64,000 nucleotides of DNA from Bacillus siamensis KCTC 13613 (GTDB taxonomy: Bacteria > Bacillota > Bacilli > Bacillales > Bacillaceae), in the NCBI RefSeq assembly GCF_000262045.1, contig NZ_AJVF01000013.1:496001-560000 (forward strand). The letters are read 5' to 3'. The notes beneath the pieces are model-generated. The model did no database searches and had not been told where the DNA came from. It saw nothing but the letters and a program-made list of their open reading frames with translations. The translations under genes and the position numbers were made by a program. Below, piece after piece: positions 17,634-25,984 of the stretch; position 1 is the stretch's first letter; each line of letters starts with the position of its first letter.

Positions 17634-18440
17634 ATGATTGATTTAAAACACTTTGATTGGGCCGGGCTCATCACTTCTGCGGGGATTTTCATCATAAAGC
17701 TGGCACTTATTATTTTAGCGTATTTTATTTTCAGAACGGCAGGCAAAAAGCTGATTAAACATCTGTTCCAGAAATTCGAGCAGCAAAATAACCTTTCTAC
17801 GGGCCGCGCTTATACTTTGCGGAGTCTCGCGCTGAATGTGTACGGATACATACTGATTTTCGTTTTTATCGTCATGATATTGGATTTATTTCACTACAAT
17901 CCGAGCGCTCTCATAGCAGGCGCCGGCGTGGTCGGTCTTGCAGTCGGCTTTGGCGCTCAGGGACTTGTCAGTGACATTGTCACCGGATTTTTTATCCTTT
18001 TGGAAAAACAGATCGATGTTGGTGATTATATTACGGTTGCCAGCTACAGCGGCATTGTCGAGCAGGTCGGTCTGCGTACGACGCAAATCCGGAGCTTTGA
18101 CGGCACGCTTCACTATCTTCCCAACCGGGGGATCACAAATGTGAGCAACCATTCTCGCGGAACGATGCAGGCGCTTGTCGATATTAAGGTGCCGCTTGAA
18201 AAAAATCTTGATGAAACCATTCAAGTCCTGCAAAACGCCTGTGACAAAGCAGCCCTTGAGCTTCCGCAGATTAAGGAAGGACCGGACGTCATCGGGGTTC
18301 AGGATTTAAGCACATCAGAAATGGTCATCAGAATCATCGCCAAAACAGAAAATATGGAGCAATGGCGGGTTGAACGCGTGCTGCGGAGAGAAATGAAAAT
18401 CGCGCTCGACCGTTTGAAAAACGCCGCTTCTGCCGAATAG
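17634..18440 (+). CDS. ykuT: small-conductance mechanosensitive channel YkuT
   Basis: 268-residue MscS-family channel that opens under membrane tension to release solutes during hypo-osmotic shock. Three membrane helices occur at about 12-33, 58-80 and 88-115; the last, glycine/alanine-rich helix ([17 protein letters not shown]) lines the pore. The cytoplasmic beta domain follows with [10 protein letters not shown] 17634 follows GAAAGGAAG. Confidence 0.92.
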   Translation: MIDLKHFDWAGLITSAGIFIIKLALIILAYFIFRTAGKKLIKHLFQKFEQQNNLSTGRAYTLRSLALNVYGYILIFVFIVMILDLFHYNPSALIAGAGVVGLAVGFGAQGLVSDIVTGFFILLEKQIDVGDYITVASYSGIVEQVGLRTTQIRSFDGTLHYLPNRGITNVSNHSRGTMQALVDIKVPLEKNLDETIQVLQNACDKAALELPQIKEGPDVIGVQDLSTSEMVIRIIAKTENMEQWRVERVLRREMKIALDRLKNAASAE

Positions 18441-18468
18441 AAAAACCGAAGCATAAGCTTCGGTTTTT
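18441..18468. terminator. bidirectional terminator between ykuT and ykuS
   Basis: Perfect 12-bp stem AAAAACCGAAGC / GCTTCGGTTTTT with loop ATAA. Confidence 0.93.
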
Positions 18469-18473
18469 TCTTT

Positions 18474-18719
18474 TTAATGAAATTTTTTGTCTACTTCGCT
18501 GCAGATTTCGTCAGCTGTCATTCCGGAAGCCGTAATGACGGGAGCCTGAGTTGACGTATCGGCAATGCCTTGGACATTGCTGTCAAGTCCGGTTACGACA
18601 CAGCAGTCACAATCCTTCGCATCCTCAGGAGTCTTCATCATCACTACGTCATATCCCTTTTGTTTTAACGCCTGTTCTACATCCGATAAAGATTGTTCAA
18701 TTCCAATTTTTTTCGTCAT
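18474..18719 (-). CDS. ykuS: UPF0180 family protein YkuS
   Basis: 81-residue cytosolic protein of unknown function. It has a Cys-Asp-Cys-Cys cluster (DCDCCVVTG, about 37-45) and an ITASGMTADEIC segment typical of the family. I start at ATG 18719, behind GGAGG, which gives the B. subtilis length; an in-frame GTG three codons upstream sits inside the ribosome site. It follows dapL by 60 bp with no clear terminator between, so it may be co-transcribed. Confidence 0.85.
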   Translation of the reverse strand: MTKKIGIEQSLSDVEQALKQKGYDVVMMKTPEDAKDCDCCVVTGLDSNVQGIADTSTQAPVITASGMTADEICSEVDKKFH

Positions 18720-18779
18720 ATTGAACACCTCCGTTACGTAGAATGCTCAATTTTTGTTAGATTATTCTTCTTTTCGGAT

Positions 18780-19904
18780 TTAATTGGCATACTCCGAAAA
18801 ATATCCGACCATGACATTTACTGCGGTTTCCATCGCAGCTTCATCCGGATTCAGCTTTGCGTGATGAAGCCCGTGGGAAGAATCGGCACCGAGCCAGAAC
18901 ATGAAGCCGGGATATTTTTTCAGCATATACCCGAAATCTTCTCCGGTCATCGCTTCTTTCGCCGTTTTCACTTCTGCAAGATGATGCTCACTGACAAATT
19001 GCATAAATTCTTCGGTCAGGCCGCTTGTATTATAAACCTGATGATAAACGGACGGGTACGTGACCTTCCCTTTGCAGCGGAAGCCGATTTCAATTCCTTT
19101 GACGAGTTCTTCAATCCGCTTTTTCACCATACGCATTGATTCTTCAGAAAGCGTCCGGATCGTTCCTTCCAGATGAGCATGCTCTGCGATGATATTTTGC
19201 GCCGTGCCTCCGGTAATCGTTCCGACAGTAATTACCGCGCTGTCAAGCGGGTCCGTATTTCTGGATATGACCGTCTGCAGCTGCGTGACAAGCGTGCTTG
19301 CGGCGACGACCATGTCATCTGCTGTATGCGGATATGCCGCATGTCCGCCTTTCCCCTCAAGGTCGATGACAAGCTCGCTCGTATTGGCAAACAGCAATCC
19401 GCTTTTGGTGGAGATTGTGCCGACCGGCAGTTCAGGTGCTATATGGAGAGCCGTGATCAAATCCGGCGTCCATTTTTTCAGCACATCGCTTTCAAGCATC
19501 GGTTCCGCTCCGCCCGGTCCTTCTTCAGCCGGCTGGAATAAAAAGAGCAGATCATGCTTGACCGGGTGACGGACAAAGTGATCAATAATGCCGAGCGCGA
19601 TGGTCATGTGCATATCGTGGCCGCATGCGTGCATAAAACCGGGATGTTCAGATGCAAACGGAAGCCCCGTCTGCTCTTCAATCGACAAAGCGTCTATATC
19701 CGCTCTGTAGGCGAGCATTTTTTCCGGAGCCGTGCCGTTGACTTTGACAAAGATGCCGGTTCTCCACGTTTCGATTTCAATTCGTTCTTCCGGATATTGT
19801 TTCAATATATTCAGCAGGTACTGCTGTGTTTTATATTCCTGAAAGCCGATTTCCGGGATGCGGTGCAGATCTCTCCGGATCGCTATGAGCCGCTCTTTTT
19901 CCAT
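18780..19904 (-). CDS. dapL: N-acetyldiaminopimelate deacetylase
   Basis: 374-residue M20-family metallohydrolase that removes the acetyl group in the acetylase branch of diaminopimelate/lysine synthesis. Metal-binding motifs [10 protein letters not shown] (about 92-101) and the catalytic glutamates in EEGPGG are intact. It follows dapH by 70 bp; the hairpin in that gap may lower its expression relative to dapH. Start follows AAGGAGG. Confidence 0.93.
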   Translation of the reverse strand: MEKERLIAIRRDLHRIPEIGFQEYKTQQYLLNILKQYPEERIEIETWRTGIFVKVNGTAPEKMLAYRADIDALSIEEQTGLPFASEHPGFMHACGHDMHMTIALGIIDHFVRHPVKHDLLFLFQPAEEGPGGAEPMLESDVLKKWTPDLITALHIAPELPVGTISTKSGLLFANTSELVIDLEGKGGHAAYPHTADDMVVAASTLVTQLQTVISRNTDPLDSAVITVGTITGGTAQNIIAEHAHLEGTIRTLSEESMRMVKKRIEELVKGIEIGFRCKGKVTYPSVYHQVYNTSGLTEEFMQFVSEHHLAEVKTAKEAMTGEDFGYMLKKYPGFMFWLGADSSHGLHHAKLNPDEAAMETAVNVMVGYFSEYAN

Positions 19905-19930
19905 ATGTATTCCTCCTTAAGATAAGAATA

Positions 19931-19956
19931 AGGCGTGGATTTTATCATCCACGCCC
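19931..19956 (-). terminator. hairpin between dapH and dapL
   Basis: Stem GGCGTGGA / TCCACGCC, followed on the minus strand by the mildly T-rich TTATTCTTATC. It could be a partial terminator or a processing site inside the operon. Confidence 0.5.
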
Positions 19957-19974
19957 ATTCTATCAAACCATTCC

Positions 19975-20685
19975 TTACAGCTGGCGTAATTCCTGTTTGA
20001 TTTCTGTTTTGCCTTTTGTTTTTTCATCGATATCTTTGATTTTTTTCGCTGGTGTTCCTGCTACAACGGTATATGGCTCAACGTCATTTACTACGATAGC
20101 TCCCGCAGCGACAACCGCGCCTTTTCCGATTGTTACGCCTTCAAGCACAACCGCATTTGCTCCGATCACAACGTCATCTTCTACGACAACAGGCTTAGCG
20201 CTTGGCGGCTCAATAACACCCGCTAATACAGAACCCGCTCCGATGTGACAGTTTTTTCCGACAGTCGCGCGTCCTCCGAGCACAACGTTCATATCAATCA
20301 TTGTGCCTTCGCCGATGACTGAACCGATATTAATGGACGCCCCCATCATGATAACGGCATTGTCGCCGATTTCGACTTGGTCGCGGATAATAGCGCCAGG
20401 CTCGATGCGCGCTTTTACATCTTTCAAGTCAAGCATCGGAATCGCAGAGTTGCGGCGGTCATTTTCAATGACGTAATCCTCAATTTTGTCTTTGTTTTCT
20501 TCAATTGCCGCTTTAATGTCAGCCCATTCGCCAAAAACAACGCCGGATTGGCCGTTCAGGAATGTTTTAGCGGAATCGCCAAAGCTGATTCCCTCAAGAT
20601 CGCCTTTTACATACACTTTTACAGGCGTTGATTTTGTACTATTTTGAATAAATGAAATAATTTCATTTGCATCCATCATTTTCAT
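19975..20685 (-). CDS. dapH: tetrahydrodipicolinate N-acetyltransferase
   Basis: 236-residue left-handed beta-helix enzyme that acetylates tetrahydrodipicolinate in the DAP/lysine pathway, supplying cell-wall cross-link precursor. An N-terminal domain (about 1-85) precedes a run of hexapeptide repeats (for example [30 protein letters not shown]), ending in the acetyl-CoA-site segment [10 protein letters not shown]. The sequence is close to the B. subtilis enzyme. The start is preceded by GAGGAGGAC. Confidence 0.96.
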   Translation of the reverse strand: MKMMDANEIISFIQNSTKSTPVKVYVKGDLEGISFGDSAKTFLNGQSGVVFGEWADIKAAIEENKDKIEDYVIENDRRNSAIPMLDLKDVKARIEPGAIIRDQVEIGDNAVIMMGASINIGSVIGEGTMIDMNVVLGGRATVGKNCHIGAGSVLAGVIEPPSAKPVVVEDDVVIGANAVVLEGVTIGKGAVVAAGAIVVNDVEPYTVVAGTPAKKIKDIDEKTKGKTEIKQELRQL

Positions 20686-20766
20686 ATGTATTGTCCTCCT
20701 CTGATTTTCTACCTCATTACTGTAACAAAGGAAGGATGCAAAAACAAGAAAAAAAGGAACAAGCCT

Positions 20767-21222
20767 TTATTCTGCCGGCTGTCTGCACAGTGCGGCAAAC
20801 TGTCTTCCGAATTCCCTGAGCTCTTCTTCCTCGCTGCCTTCAGGGTTGTTTTCAATTTTGACCGGTGGCAGCACCACCCGTCCTCCCCGGGCCGTGATCA
20901 CTTTTTCTAATTCGTCAACCGCTCCGCAAAAAAACGCGTAGGACGTATCTCCGGAACCGAACAGAGCAAATGTTTTCCCTGCAAACTCCAGGTTTTCCAT
21001 ATCTTCAGCGATATCGAGCATTTCATCAGGAAGATCCCCGTCTCCCCACGTATATGTGCCTAATAAAATATACTCATAGTCATTAAAAAGTTCGGCATGG
21101 ATATCCATCGCTTCATATCTGTCAACAGATGCTTGTGCTTCGATCAGCCCTTTTTCAATCAAATCCGCCATTGCCTCGGTGTTTCCTGACATTGTCGCAT
21201 AAACAAGCAATACTTTCCCCAT
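20767..21222 (-). CDS. ykuP: flavodoxin YkuP
   Basis: 151-residue short-chain flavodoxin carrying FMN: phosphate loop TMSGNTEAM (about 10-18), and ring-binding loops GTYTWGDGDLPDE and GSGDTSYAFFCGAVDEL. It can replace ferredoxin as electron donor when iron is scarce (in B. subtilis to the fatty-acid desaturase and BioI). Last gene of ykuN-ykuO-ykuP, under the two Fur boxes upstream of ykuN. Confidence 0.93.
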   Translation of the reverse strand: MGKVLLVYATMSGNTEAMADLIEKGLIEAQASVDRYEAMDIHAELFNDYEYILLGTYTWGDGDLPDEMLDIAEDMENLEFAGKTFALFGSGDTSYAFFCGAVDELEKVITARGGRVVLPPVKIENNPEGSEEEELREFGRQFAALCRQPAE

Positions 21223-21248
21223 CTCCGTCTCTCCTTTATGTATAGAAA

Positions 21249-22142
21249 CTAATGTGCGAGCCGGGCCGCCTCATACGGTCTGACAAACTTACATTCGTAA
21301 AGGCCCGCACAAAAAAAGCTTTCTTTCTGATTGGCCACCCGCCATCCGTGACCGCGGATCGTATCAAACCATTTTAATTCTCCGGCGGCGAAATCAGCTT
21401 GGTAAATGCGCGAAAATCCGTTTTCGTCCTGTGCCGAAGTGACATAAATAATACCGTCATCCTCAGAAACGTCGAGAAATGATTTTTCCCGTACGGCAGG
21501 CGCGGCTGTAATGACAAACGCCTCGTCCGTCCGCACGTTTCGGACGGCAACCTCGCCCCGTTCTCCCTTTGCCGCACCCTTTGCGGCAATGAGCCAGTCC
21601 TTCTTGTACATAAGCATGGAAGCCGTCATGCGCTGTCTTTCACGACTTATACGCCGGATGCGGTCTTCTGTCAGATCGTACGCCCAAATGCCGCCATAAT
21701 TCATATGAATCCGGGTGCCGATATAAATCGTCTGACCGTGCAAACAAAGCGAGCGGATGACAGGCAGCTCCTTTAAATGTGAAAAGGGCTTAGCCACATG
21801 CCAAGTGACGCCGAAATCATCAGATAAGTAGAGGCAGTGCGTGCCGTGCGCACAGACGAACCCGTCATTGCGCCCGGCAACGGCCCAAACGGAGGCGCTG
21901 GTCGGAAATCGGGATGCCGTCCAGGTCTTTCCCTGATCGGCCGATCTGAGGACGGCGCCTTTTTCCCCCGCCGCGAATATGTAAGGCCCGATGTAGGTCA
22001 GCACATGAATCTTGCTTTTCATCCGGTACAGCCTTTTCCAGCCTTCTTCTGCGGAAAAATGAAAAATGCCTTCGCCTTTTACTGCGACAAAAAATCCTGA
22101 AGACACTGATGCCATGACAGCCGTCGCGCCTTTATGAAACAT
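21249..22142 (-). CDS. ykuO: beta-propeller-like protein YkuO
   Basis: 297 residues of unknown function between two flavodoxin genes. Two Asp-box (BNR) repeats, SADQGKTW and SDDFGVTW, suggest a beta-propeller; no signal peptide is seen. I start at ATG 22142, which has AAGGAG upstream and overlaps the ykuN stop by 11 bases; the frame is open 16 codons further upstream inside ykuN without a ribosome site. Co-regulation with the flavodoxins by iron is likely. Confidence 0.82.
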   Translation of the reverse strand: MFHKGATAVMASVSSGFFVAVKGEGIFHFSAEEGWKRLYRMKSKIHVLTYIGPYIFAAGEKGAVLRSADQGKTWTASRFPTSASVWAVAGRNDGFVCAHGTHCLYLSDDFGVTWHVAKPFSHLKELPVIRSLCLHGQTIYIGTRIHMNYGGIWAYDLTEDRIRRISRERQRMTASMLMYKKDWLIAAKGAAKGERGEVAVRNVRTDEAFVITAAPAVREKSFLDVSEDDGIIYVTSAQDENGFSRIYQADFAAGELKWFDTIRGHGWRVANQKESFFCAGLYECKFVRPYEAARLAH

Positions 22143-22605
22143 GGCACCGGTCTCCTTGGTGAGCGGCCCATGCAAGAAAACCGCGGACAAATTCTTTGCA
22201 GCATTCCTGATCCTCAGCCGTCTCAGGCGCTAATTCGATTTTCAGCGTTTCCGGATATAAATTGGCTCCGGCCTGTTCAAACGCATCGCAAAACAGCGTA
22301 ACCGCTTCACAAAACTTCGGATAGGCGTGATCGCCTGAACCGAAACAAGCCGTTTTCAGTCCGTTTAGCTGGCGGTGCAGAATATCTTCATAAAAATCTT
22401 CCGCTTCGTAAGGAAGATCACCATCTCCCCATGTGTATGTGCCGACAAAAACATAATCATATGCTTCGAGACAATCTGCATCTGCCTCGTCCATGTCAAG
22501 GCAGTCAATTGCAATCTGGTGCTCACTCAGTGTTTCTTTTATAATGCCGGCAATATCCTCCGTATTTCCCGACATGCTTGCGTATATCATTAATGCTTTC
22601 TGCAT
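22132..22605 (-). CDS. ykuN: flavodoxin YkuN
   Basis: 157-residue short-chain flavodoxin and YkuP paralogue. FMN loops are SMSGNTEDI (about 10-18), GTYTWGDGDLPYE and GSGDHAYPKFCEAV. First gene of the iron-starvation operon, with two identical Fur boxes overlapping its promoter region. Confidence 0.93.
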   Translation of the reverse strand: MQKALMIYASMSGNTEDIAGIIKETLSEHQIAIDCLDMDEADADCLEAYDYVFVGTYTWGDGDLPYEAEDFYEDILHRQLNGLKTACFGSGDHAYPKFCEAVTLFCDAFEQAGANLYPETLKIELAPETAEDQECCKEFVRGFLAWAAHQGDRCHVS

Positions 22606-22621
22606 ATGATCACCCCGTAAT

Positions 22622-22636
22622 TGATAATGATTTTCA
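22622..22636 (-). promoter_or_regulatory. Fur box 1 of ykuNOP
   Basis: TGATAATGATTTTCA fits the 7-1-7 Fur consensus TGATAATNATTATCA with one mismatch, 17 bp before the ykuN start. Confidence 0.85.
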
Positions 22637-22658
22637 ATAACATATACACTACTTTAAA

Positions 22659-22673
22659 TGATAATGATTTTCA
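22659..22673 (-). promoter_or_regulatory. Fur box 2 of ykuNOP
   Basis: An identical 15-mer TGATAATGATTTTCA, 37 bp from box 1, embedded in a longer symmetric stretch ending TTGTCA. A minus-strand -35 TTGACA (22675-22680) touches it, so Fur would block polymerase. Confidence 0.87.
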
Positions 22674-22689
22674 TTGTCAATAAAAAATA

Positions 22690-22715
22690 AAAAAAGACAG
22701 CCTATTGCTGTCTTT
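22690..22715 (-). terminator. terminator of ccpC
   Basis: Stem AAAGACAG / CTGTCTTT directly after the ccpC stop, followed on the minus strand by a T run. Confidence 0.85.
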
Positions 22716-23597
22716 CTAAAAAGGGCTCTCCTGCTTCAGCATATCTTTGATGACAGAAACGAAAGCCTGCACCTGTTTTAATTCAAATGCCGGCTCATAA
22801 CCGAGCAGCCATGTGTCGCGGCCGATCGGATGATCCTTTGTATCAAGCAGGGGCATTTTATTTACTTTGTCTTCCTCAGCTAAGGTGACTGACGGCAAAA
22901 TGGCATAACCGATTCCGTGCAGCGCCATCTGCTTGCACGTTTCAATCTGATCGACGAGGATCGTCTGTTTCGGCGAGGTTTTGAATTTTTGATGCCACCA
23001 ATGCTGAATTTCCTGAAAATATGTACTGTCACTTTTGAACTGGATAAACGGCCGGTCGGTATGGGCTATATCATCAATGCAGGAAATTTCCGTATCGACC
23101 AAATATAAATGATCGGTCATTAGATATTCTTTTCGGCCTTTCCATTCCGGGTTTCCCCGGATAATGCCGATATGTACCTGATCTTCATACAGACTTTTCA
23201 ACATTTCGCTGCTCCATCCTGTAATGAGGGAAACCTTTGCATTCGGATAACGCTCCACATATGTTTTTAACACTTTCGGAAGCCAGTGCTGCCCGATAAT
23301 GGAGGCGACGGCAAGCTTCAATGTGCCGTGAATTTCCCCTTCAAGTTCATCAATATTTTCTCTTATTCTCTCTTGCCGGTCCGTGACATCATTTGCAAAT
23401 TGTATGATTTTTTCTCCTGCCGGCGTTACCGTGAGTCCTTTTTGAGATCTTAGAAAGATCTTTGTTCCCCAGGCTTTTTCAATGGTCTGCAATCGCTGGG
23501 ACAGAGCCGGCTGTGACACGAATAACCGTTCGGCAGCCTTCCTCATGTTTAATTCCTCAGCTAAAACTACGAGCATATGAAGCTCTTGAAGCTGCAT
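22716..23597 (-). CDS. ccpC: LysR-family regulator CcpC
   Basis: 293-residue LysR regulator, in B. subtilis the citrate-responsive repressor of aconitase (citB) and citrate synthase (citZ). The N-terminal winged helix (RKAAERLFVSQPALSQRLQ, about 18-36) is followed by a two-lobed effector domain. It lies divergent from nothing: ykuN is downstream on the same strand, separated by a terminator and the Fur sites. Start follows AGGAGGACGAC. Confidence 0.9.
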   Translation of the reverse strand: MQLQELHMLVVLAEELNMRKAAERLFVSQPALSQRLQTIEKAWGTKIFLRSQKGLTVTPAGEKIIQFANDVTDRQERIRENIDELEGEIHGTLKLAVASIIGQHWLPKVLKTYVERYPNAKVSLITGWSSEMLKSLYEDQVHIGIIRGNPEWKGRKEYLMTDHLYLVDTEISCIDDIAHTDRPFIQFKSDSTYFQEIQHWWHQKFKTSPKQTILVDQIETCKQMALHGIGYAILPSVTLAEEDKVNKMPLLDTKDHPIGRDTWLLGYEPAFELKQVQAFVSVIKDMLKQESPF

Positions 23598-23717
23598 GTC
23601 GTCCTCCTTTTCAATGCCTTCTCGTATTTCTTATCTACCATTCTAATAAATTAAAGGCTGCCGAAGCAAGTGCGACCAATATGTATACGTTTTCTTTTTC
23701 TGGCATACAAAGAACAA

Positions 23718-23741
23718 ATAGGCTGATCGTGCGAGCCTACT
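23718..23741 (-). terminator. terminator of darB
   Basis: Stem AGTAGGCT / AGCCTATT (minus strand) overlaps the darB stop codon, followed by TTTGTTCTTTG. Moderate strength. Confidence 0.55.
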
Positions 23742-24180
23742 TATTCAATGACCTGATATGACTGCTCAGCTGCTTTAATACGACTCTTCTCGTAAAGATG
23801 CCTTCAAAGACACCTTCATCATTTTCAACGCAAACAAATCCGTTGTTAATGACCATGCTGAACCCTTTTATAATCGGATCATTGATGTGAAGACGGGGAA
23901 TGTCTTTCAGCATGACCTCCTCAACCGTAATTTGATCCAGCTTCTCAAACTCAATCCGCTCAAGTCCGAAAATGCTGTTCATAATCATATTTGTGCCGAT
24001 CAAACCGTGCAGACGGTACGAAGCGTCAAGGACTGGAATAGCGGTATAGCCGGTTTTCGTCAGCACTAAAAGAGCATGCTCAAGGTTGTTTCCGACTTGT
24101 ACGTGCGCCACTTTATCCGCCTCGATCATAAATTGTCCGACTGTTGCATCAAGAAGCTGATCTGATTGTAAGCTAATCAT
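23737..24180 (-). CDS. darB: CBS-domain protein DarB (YkuL), c-di-AMP receptor
   Basis: 147 residues forming two CBS domains (about 8-70 and 75-140), with no other domain. In B. subtilis DarB binds cyclic di-AMP and, when free of it, stimulates Rel and pyruvate carboxylase, linking potassium/c-di-AMP to the stringent response. The conserved YTAIPVLD and GFVCVEND segments fit. It stands alone between abbA and ccpC, both separated by terminators. Confidence 0.88.
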   Translation of the reverse strand: MISLQSDQLLDATVGQFMIEADKVAHVQVGNNLEHALLVLTKTGYTAIPVLDASYRLHGLIGTNMIMNSIFGLERIEFEKLDQITVEEVMLKDIPRLHINDPIIKGFSMVINNGFVCVENDEGVFEGIFTRRVVLKQLSSHIRSLNK

Positions 24181-24276
24181 GTCACTTCGACCCCTTTACA
24201 TTTTTCATCAAGACATGTATTCCCTATATCGCAATAATATAAACATTATCATTTTTTGTCGAAAAGTTTCCGTCAA

Positions 24277-24306
24277 TAAAAAAGATACTCTTTGCAATCG
24301 AGTATC
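24277..24306 (-). terminator. terminator of abbA
   Basis: Minus strand stem GATACTC / GAGTATC followed by TTTTTTATTG. Confidence 0.85.
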
Positions 24307-24323
24307 AATTTATAGGCCGCTGA

Positions 24324-24515
24324 TTAATTTTCGTTCCGGAAACGGTCATAAAGCGTTACGAGTTTTTTATAAGTGGTTCCATCAACGCTTTTTGACCCTG
24401 CTTCTATATCGTTGATTTCGCTGGTCAAAAGCTCAATGGCATATTCATGATTGATCAGGATATTCAGCAGAAGTTTTTGTTCTTCTTCCGTAAATCGTTC
24501 ACCGATAAGACTCAT
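24324..24515 (-). CDS. abbA: AbbA, antirepressor of AbrB
   Basis: 63-residue helical protein that binds and inactivates the transition-state regulator AbrB. Recognisable segments are SLIGERFTEEEQKLLLN and YKKLVTLYDRFR, near identical to the B. subtilis protein. Upstream are a Spo0A box and a SigA promoter (24589-24634) and a perfect 10-bp hairpin at the predicted 5' end of the mRNA, so production should rise with Spo0A phosphate at the onset of sporulation. Confidence 0.93.
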   Translation of the reverse strand: MSLIGERFTEEEQKLLLNILINHEYAIELLTSEINDIEAGSKSVDGTTYKKLVTLYDRFRNEN

Positions 24516-24550
24516 ACGTAATCAGGCCCCCTATTTTTAACTGAATACCT

Positions 24551-24578
24551 CTGAAAGCAAGGTGATATTTGCTTTCAG
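24551..24578 (-). promoter_or_regulatory. 5' leader stem-loop of abbA mRNA
   Basis: Perfect 10-bp stem CTGAAAGCAA / TTGCTTTCAG with an 8-base loop. It begins about 4 bases after the predicted transcription start and is not followed by a T run, so it reads as a 5' stabiliser or regulatory hairpin rather than a terminator. Confidence 0.6.
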
Positions 24579-24588
24579 CTCTACCGCT

Positions 24589-24634
24589 AGGATAAGTAAA
24601 CAGAAAAAAATCGTCAACCGCATAATTCGACAAT
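24589..24634 (-). promoter_or_regulatory. abbA promoter with Spo0A box
   Basis: Minus strand 0A box ATTGTCGAA (24626-24634, one mismatch to TTTGTCGAA), then -35 TTGACG (24612-24617), 17-bp spacer, -10 TATCCT (24589-24594). This fits the known activation of abbA by Spo0A. Confidence 0.8.
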
Positions 24635-24655
24635 TTGCGGATTCTGTATGACATA

Positions 24656-25174
24656 TTATTTTGTGTAACGATTGGCATAACTGAATGCTGTGCAGGAATC
24701 GGGCTTGATTTTCGCTTCAATGCCCATCGAGGTAATACGGCCGGTCATTTCTTGTATCAATTCTTTTGTCAGCCCTTTTTGGCCGATATCTAAGTGCACT
24801 TCAAATGTAAGATCCGCTCCTTCATCAGCGAAAGGCAGGAGCAAATCGGTAATTTCCATGAAACGTCCGTCGAGGATATGCGCAGCCATCTCCTGGCTGA
24901 ATGCGGTTTCCAGCGAAATTTTTTCGCGAAGGCTATGTATCGGTCTGGCGAGATCGTGATTTTTCAAACAGCCCCAAGCTCCCTTGCCTGTACGGTGCAA
25001 GTGTATAGCCGTAATAAACTTCGTGAAGTCGCGGTAAACTTGTGAATCAGTCCCCACAGACAGCACGTATGCTGATCGGGGGTCTTTATTGACAAAGCGT
25101 TTCAGCCGCTCCATCACGTCTTGAAAGGTCATCTGTGCCTCAGAAAGATTATAAAACAGAAAAGAATCAGCCAT
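24656..25174 (-). CDS. ykuK: RNase H-like fold protein YkuK (DUF458)
   Basis: 172-residue cytosolic protein with the DUF458 core (SVGTDSQVYRDF near residue 39, FEVHLDIG near 126). The conserved acidic residues fit an RNase H-like fold, but activity is not established. ATG 25174 follows GAGGAG and gives the B. subtilis length; an upstream in-frame start at 25234 would add 20 residues without family match. Lies 63 bp after ykuJ. Confidence 0.85.
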   Translation of the reverse strand: MADSFLFYNLSEAQMTFQDVMERLKRFVNKDPRSAYVLSVGTDSQVYRDFTKFITAIHLHRTGKGAWGCLKNHDLARPIHSLREKISLETAFSQEMAAHILDGRFMEITDLLLPFADEGADLTFEVHLDIGQKGLTKELIQEMTGRITSMGIEAKIKPDSCTAFSYANRYTK

Positions 25175-25297
25175 GTACGGACACTCCTCTTTCCAAAATC
25201 TACAACCAAACGAACGAGCACGGTTCCTTTGCATGATTTAATAAAGCTCCGCTTGCGGAAGACGGGAAGCTTGGTCAGCCTGAAAAATCAAACCAAA

Positions 25298-25537
25298 TTA
25301 CTGAAGGAGCTCAAAAATTTCAATAGAAATCATGTCAATGTTATCAAACGGATATGTGTTAGGTTTTTCACCTTTTTGGAAAACCGTCAGCTCAAACGTT
25401 TGATTCTTTTCAAAATATTTAACACTGCATATTTTCTCACCATTTACTTCGAAGTAACGCTGCATCGGCTCATTAGCCGCTTCGGCTGTTTCTTGCAGAC
25501 TTTGCAGCCGTGTGATGATACCCATTAATTGTGACAT
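25298..25537 (-). CDS. ykuJ: conserved small protein YkuJ (DUF1797)
   Basis: 79-residue soluble protein, nearly identical to B. subtilis YkuJ over its whole length (MSQLMGIITRLQSLQET at the start, IDMISIEIFELLQ at the end). Function unknown. The ribosome site is GAAAGGAG about 12 bases upstream. A TATAAT on the minus strand near 25592 may be its -10 box; the fsrA terminator lies between it and ykuI. Confidence 0.9.
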   Translation of the reverse strand: MSQLMGIITRLQSLQETAEAANEPMQRYFEVNGEKICSVKYFEKNQTFELTVFQKGEKPNTYPFDNIDMISIEIFELLQ

Positions 25538-25806
25538 TCTAAAAAAAGACTCCTTTCAAAAAACAACTTCAAATCAACAAGTATTTATTATAATACAAGT
25601 TCTACAGAGCATCATACCATAAAGTAGACCGGGATGGCATTTTCCCGCTGGATTTTCAATAAGAAAATAAACGGGAAAACCGTGTTTTCGAATAGTTTGA
25701 AGCTTTTTTCGGAATGTCATACACCTTTTATAAATGATTTTTCGCTTTTTGAGCCGCCATTGTCAGATGTATGTGAGAAGAAGCCTTTTTATGCGCAGGA
25801 AGGCAT

Positions 25807-25892
25807 AAAAAAACTTGGCGGGGGTAGCGCCAAGCTTTTTCGGATCTTGATCTGATAGAGGGGTTGGGGAACAGAGAGTAACTTCTCTCTAT
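25807..25892 (-). ncRNA. fsrA: FsrA, Fur-regulated small RNA
   Basis: About 86 nt on the minus strand, from a predicted start near 25892 to a terminator at 25807-25834 (stem CTTGGCG / CGCCAAG, then seven T). It begins with a 5' hairpin (AGAGAG / CTCTCT) followed by the cytosine-rich single-stranded tract CCCCAACCCCTC expected to pair with ribosome sites of iron-rich protein mRNAs. Position between ykuI and ykuJ, the Fur box over its promoter and the C-rich tract all match B. subtilis FsrA, the iron-sparing RNA. Confidence 0.92.
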
Positions 25893-25898
25893 AACTAA

Positions 25899-25927
25899 AT
25901 GATAATGATTATCAGTATCATTGTCAA
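25899..25927 (-). promoter_or_regulatory. fsrA promoter overlapped by a perfect Fur box
   Basis: Minus strand -35 TTGACA (25922-25927), 17-bp spacer, -10 TATCAT (25899-25904). The perfect Fur palindrome TGATAATGATTATCA (25900-25914) covers the -10 box. Confidence 0.92.
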
Positions 25928-25955
25928 TCATTTTTTTAAACTTTTTCACATTTAT

Positions 25956-25984
25956 AAAAAAAAGCGGCTTACAGCAGCCGCTTT
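25956..25984 (-). terminator. terminator of ykuI
   Basis: Stem AAAGCGGCT / AGCCGCTTT with a T run on the minus strand; the ykuI stop codon lies in the stem. Confidence 0.88.

Noticed and set aside
25634-25855. 73-codon plus-strand frame between ykuJ and ykuI
   Set aside because: It overlaps the fsrA RNA and its terminator on the other strand and lacks a ribosome site.
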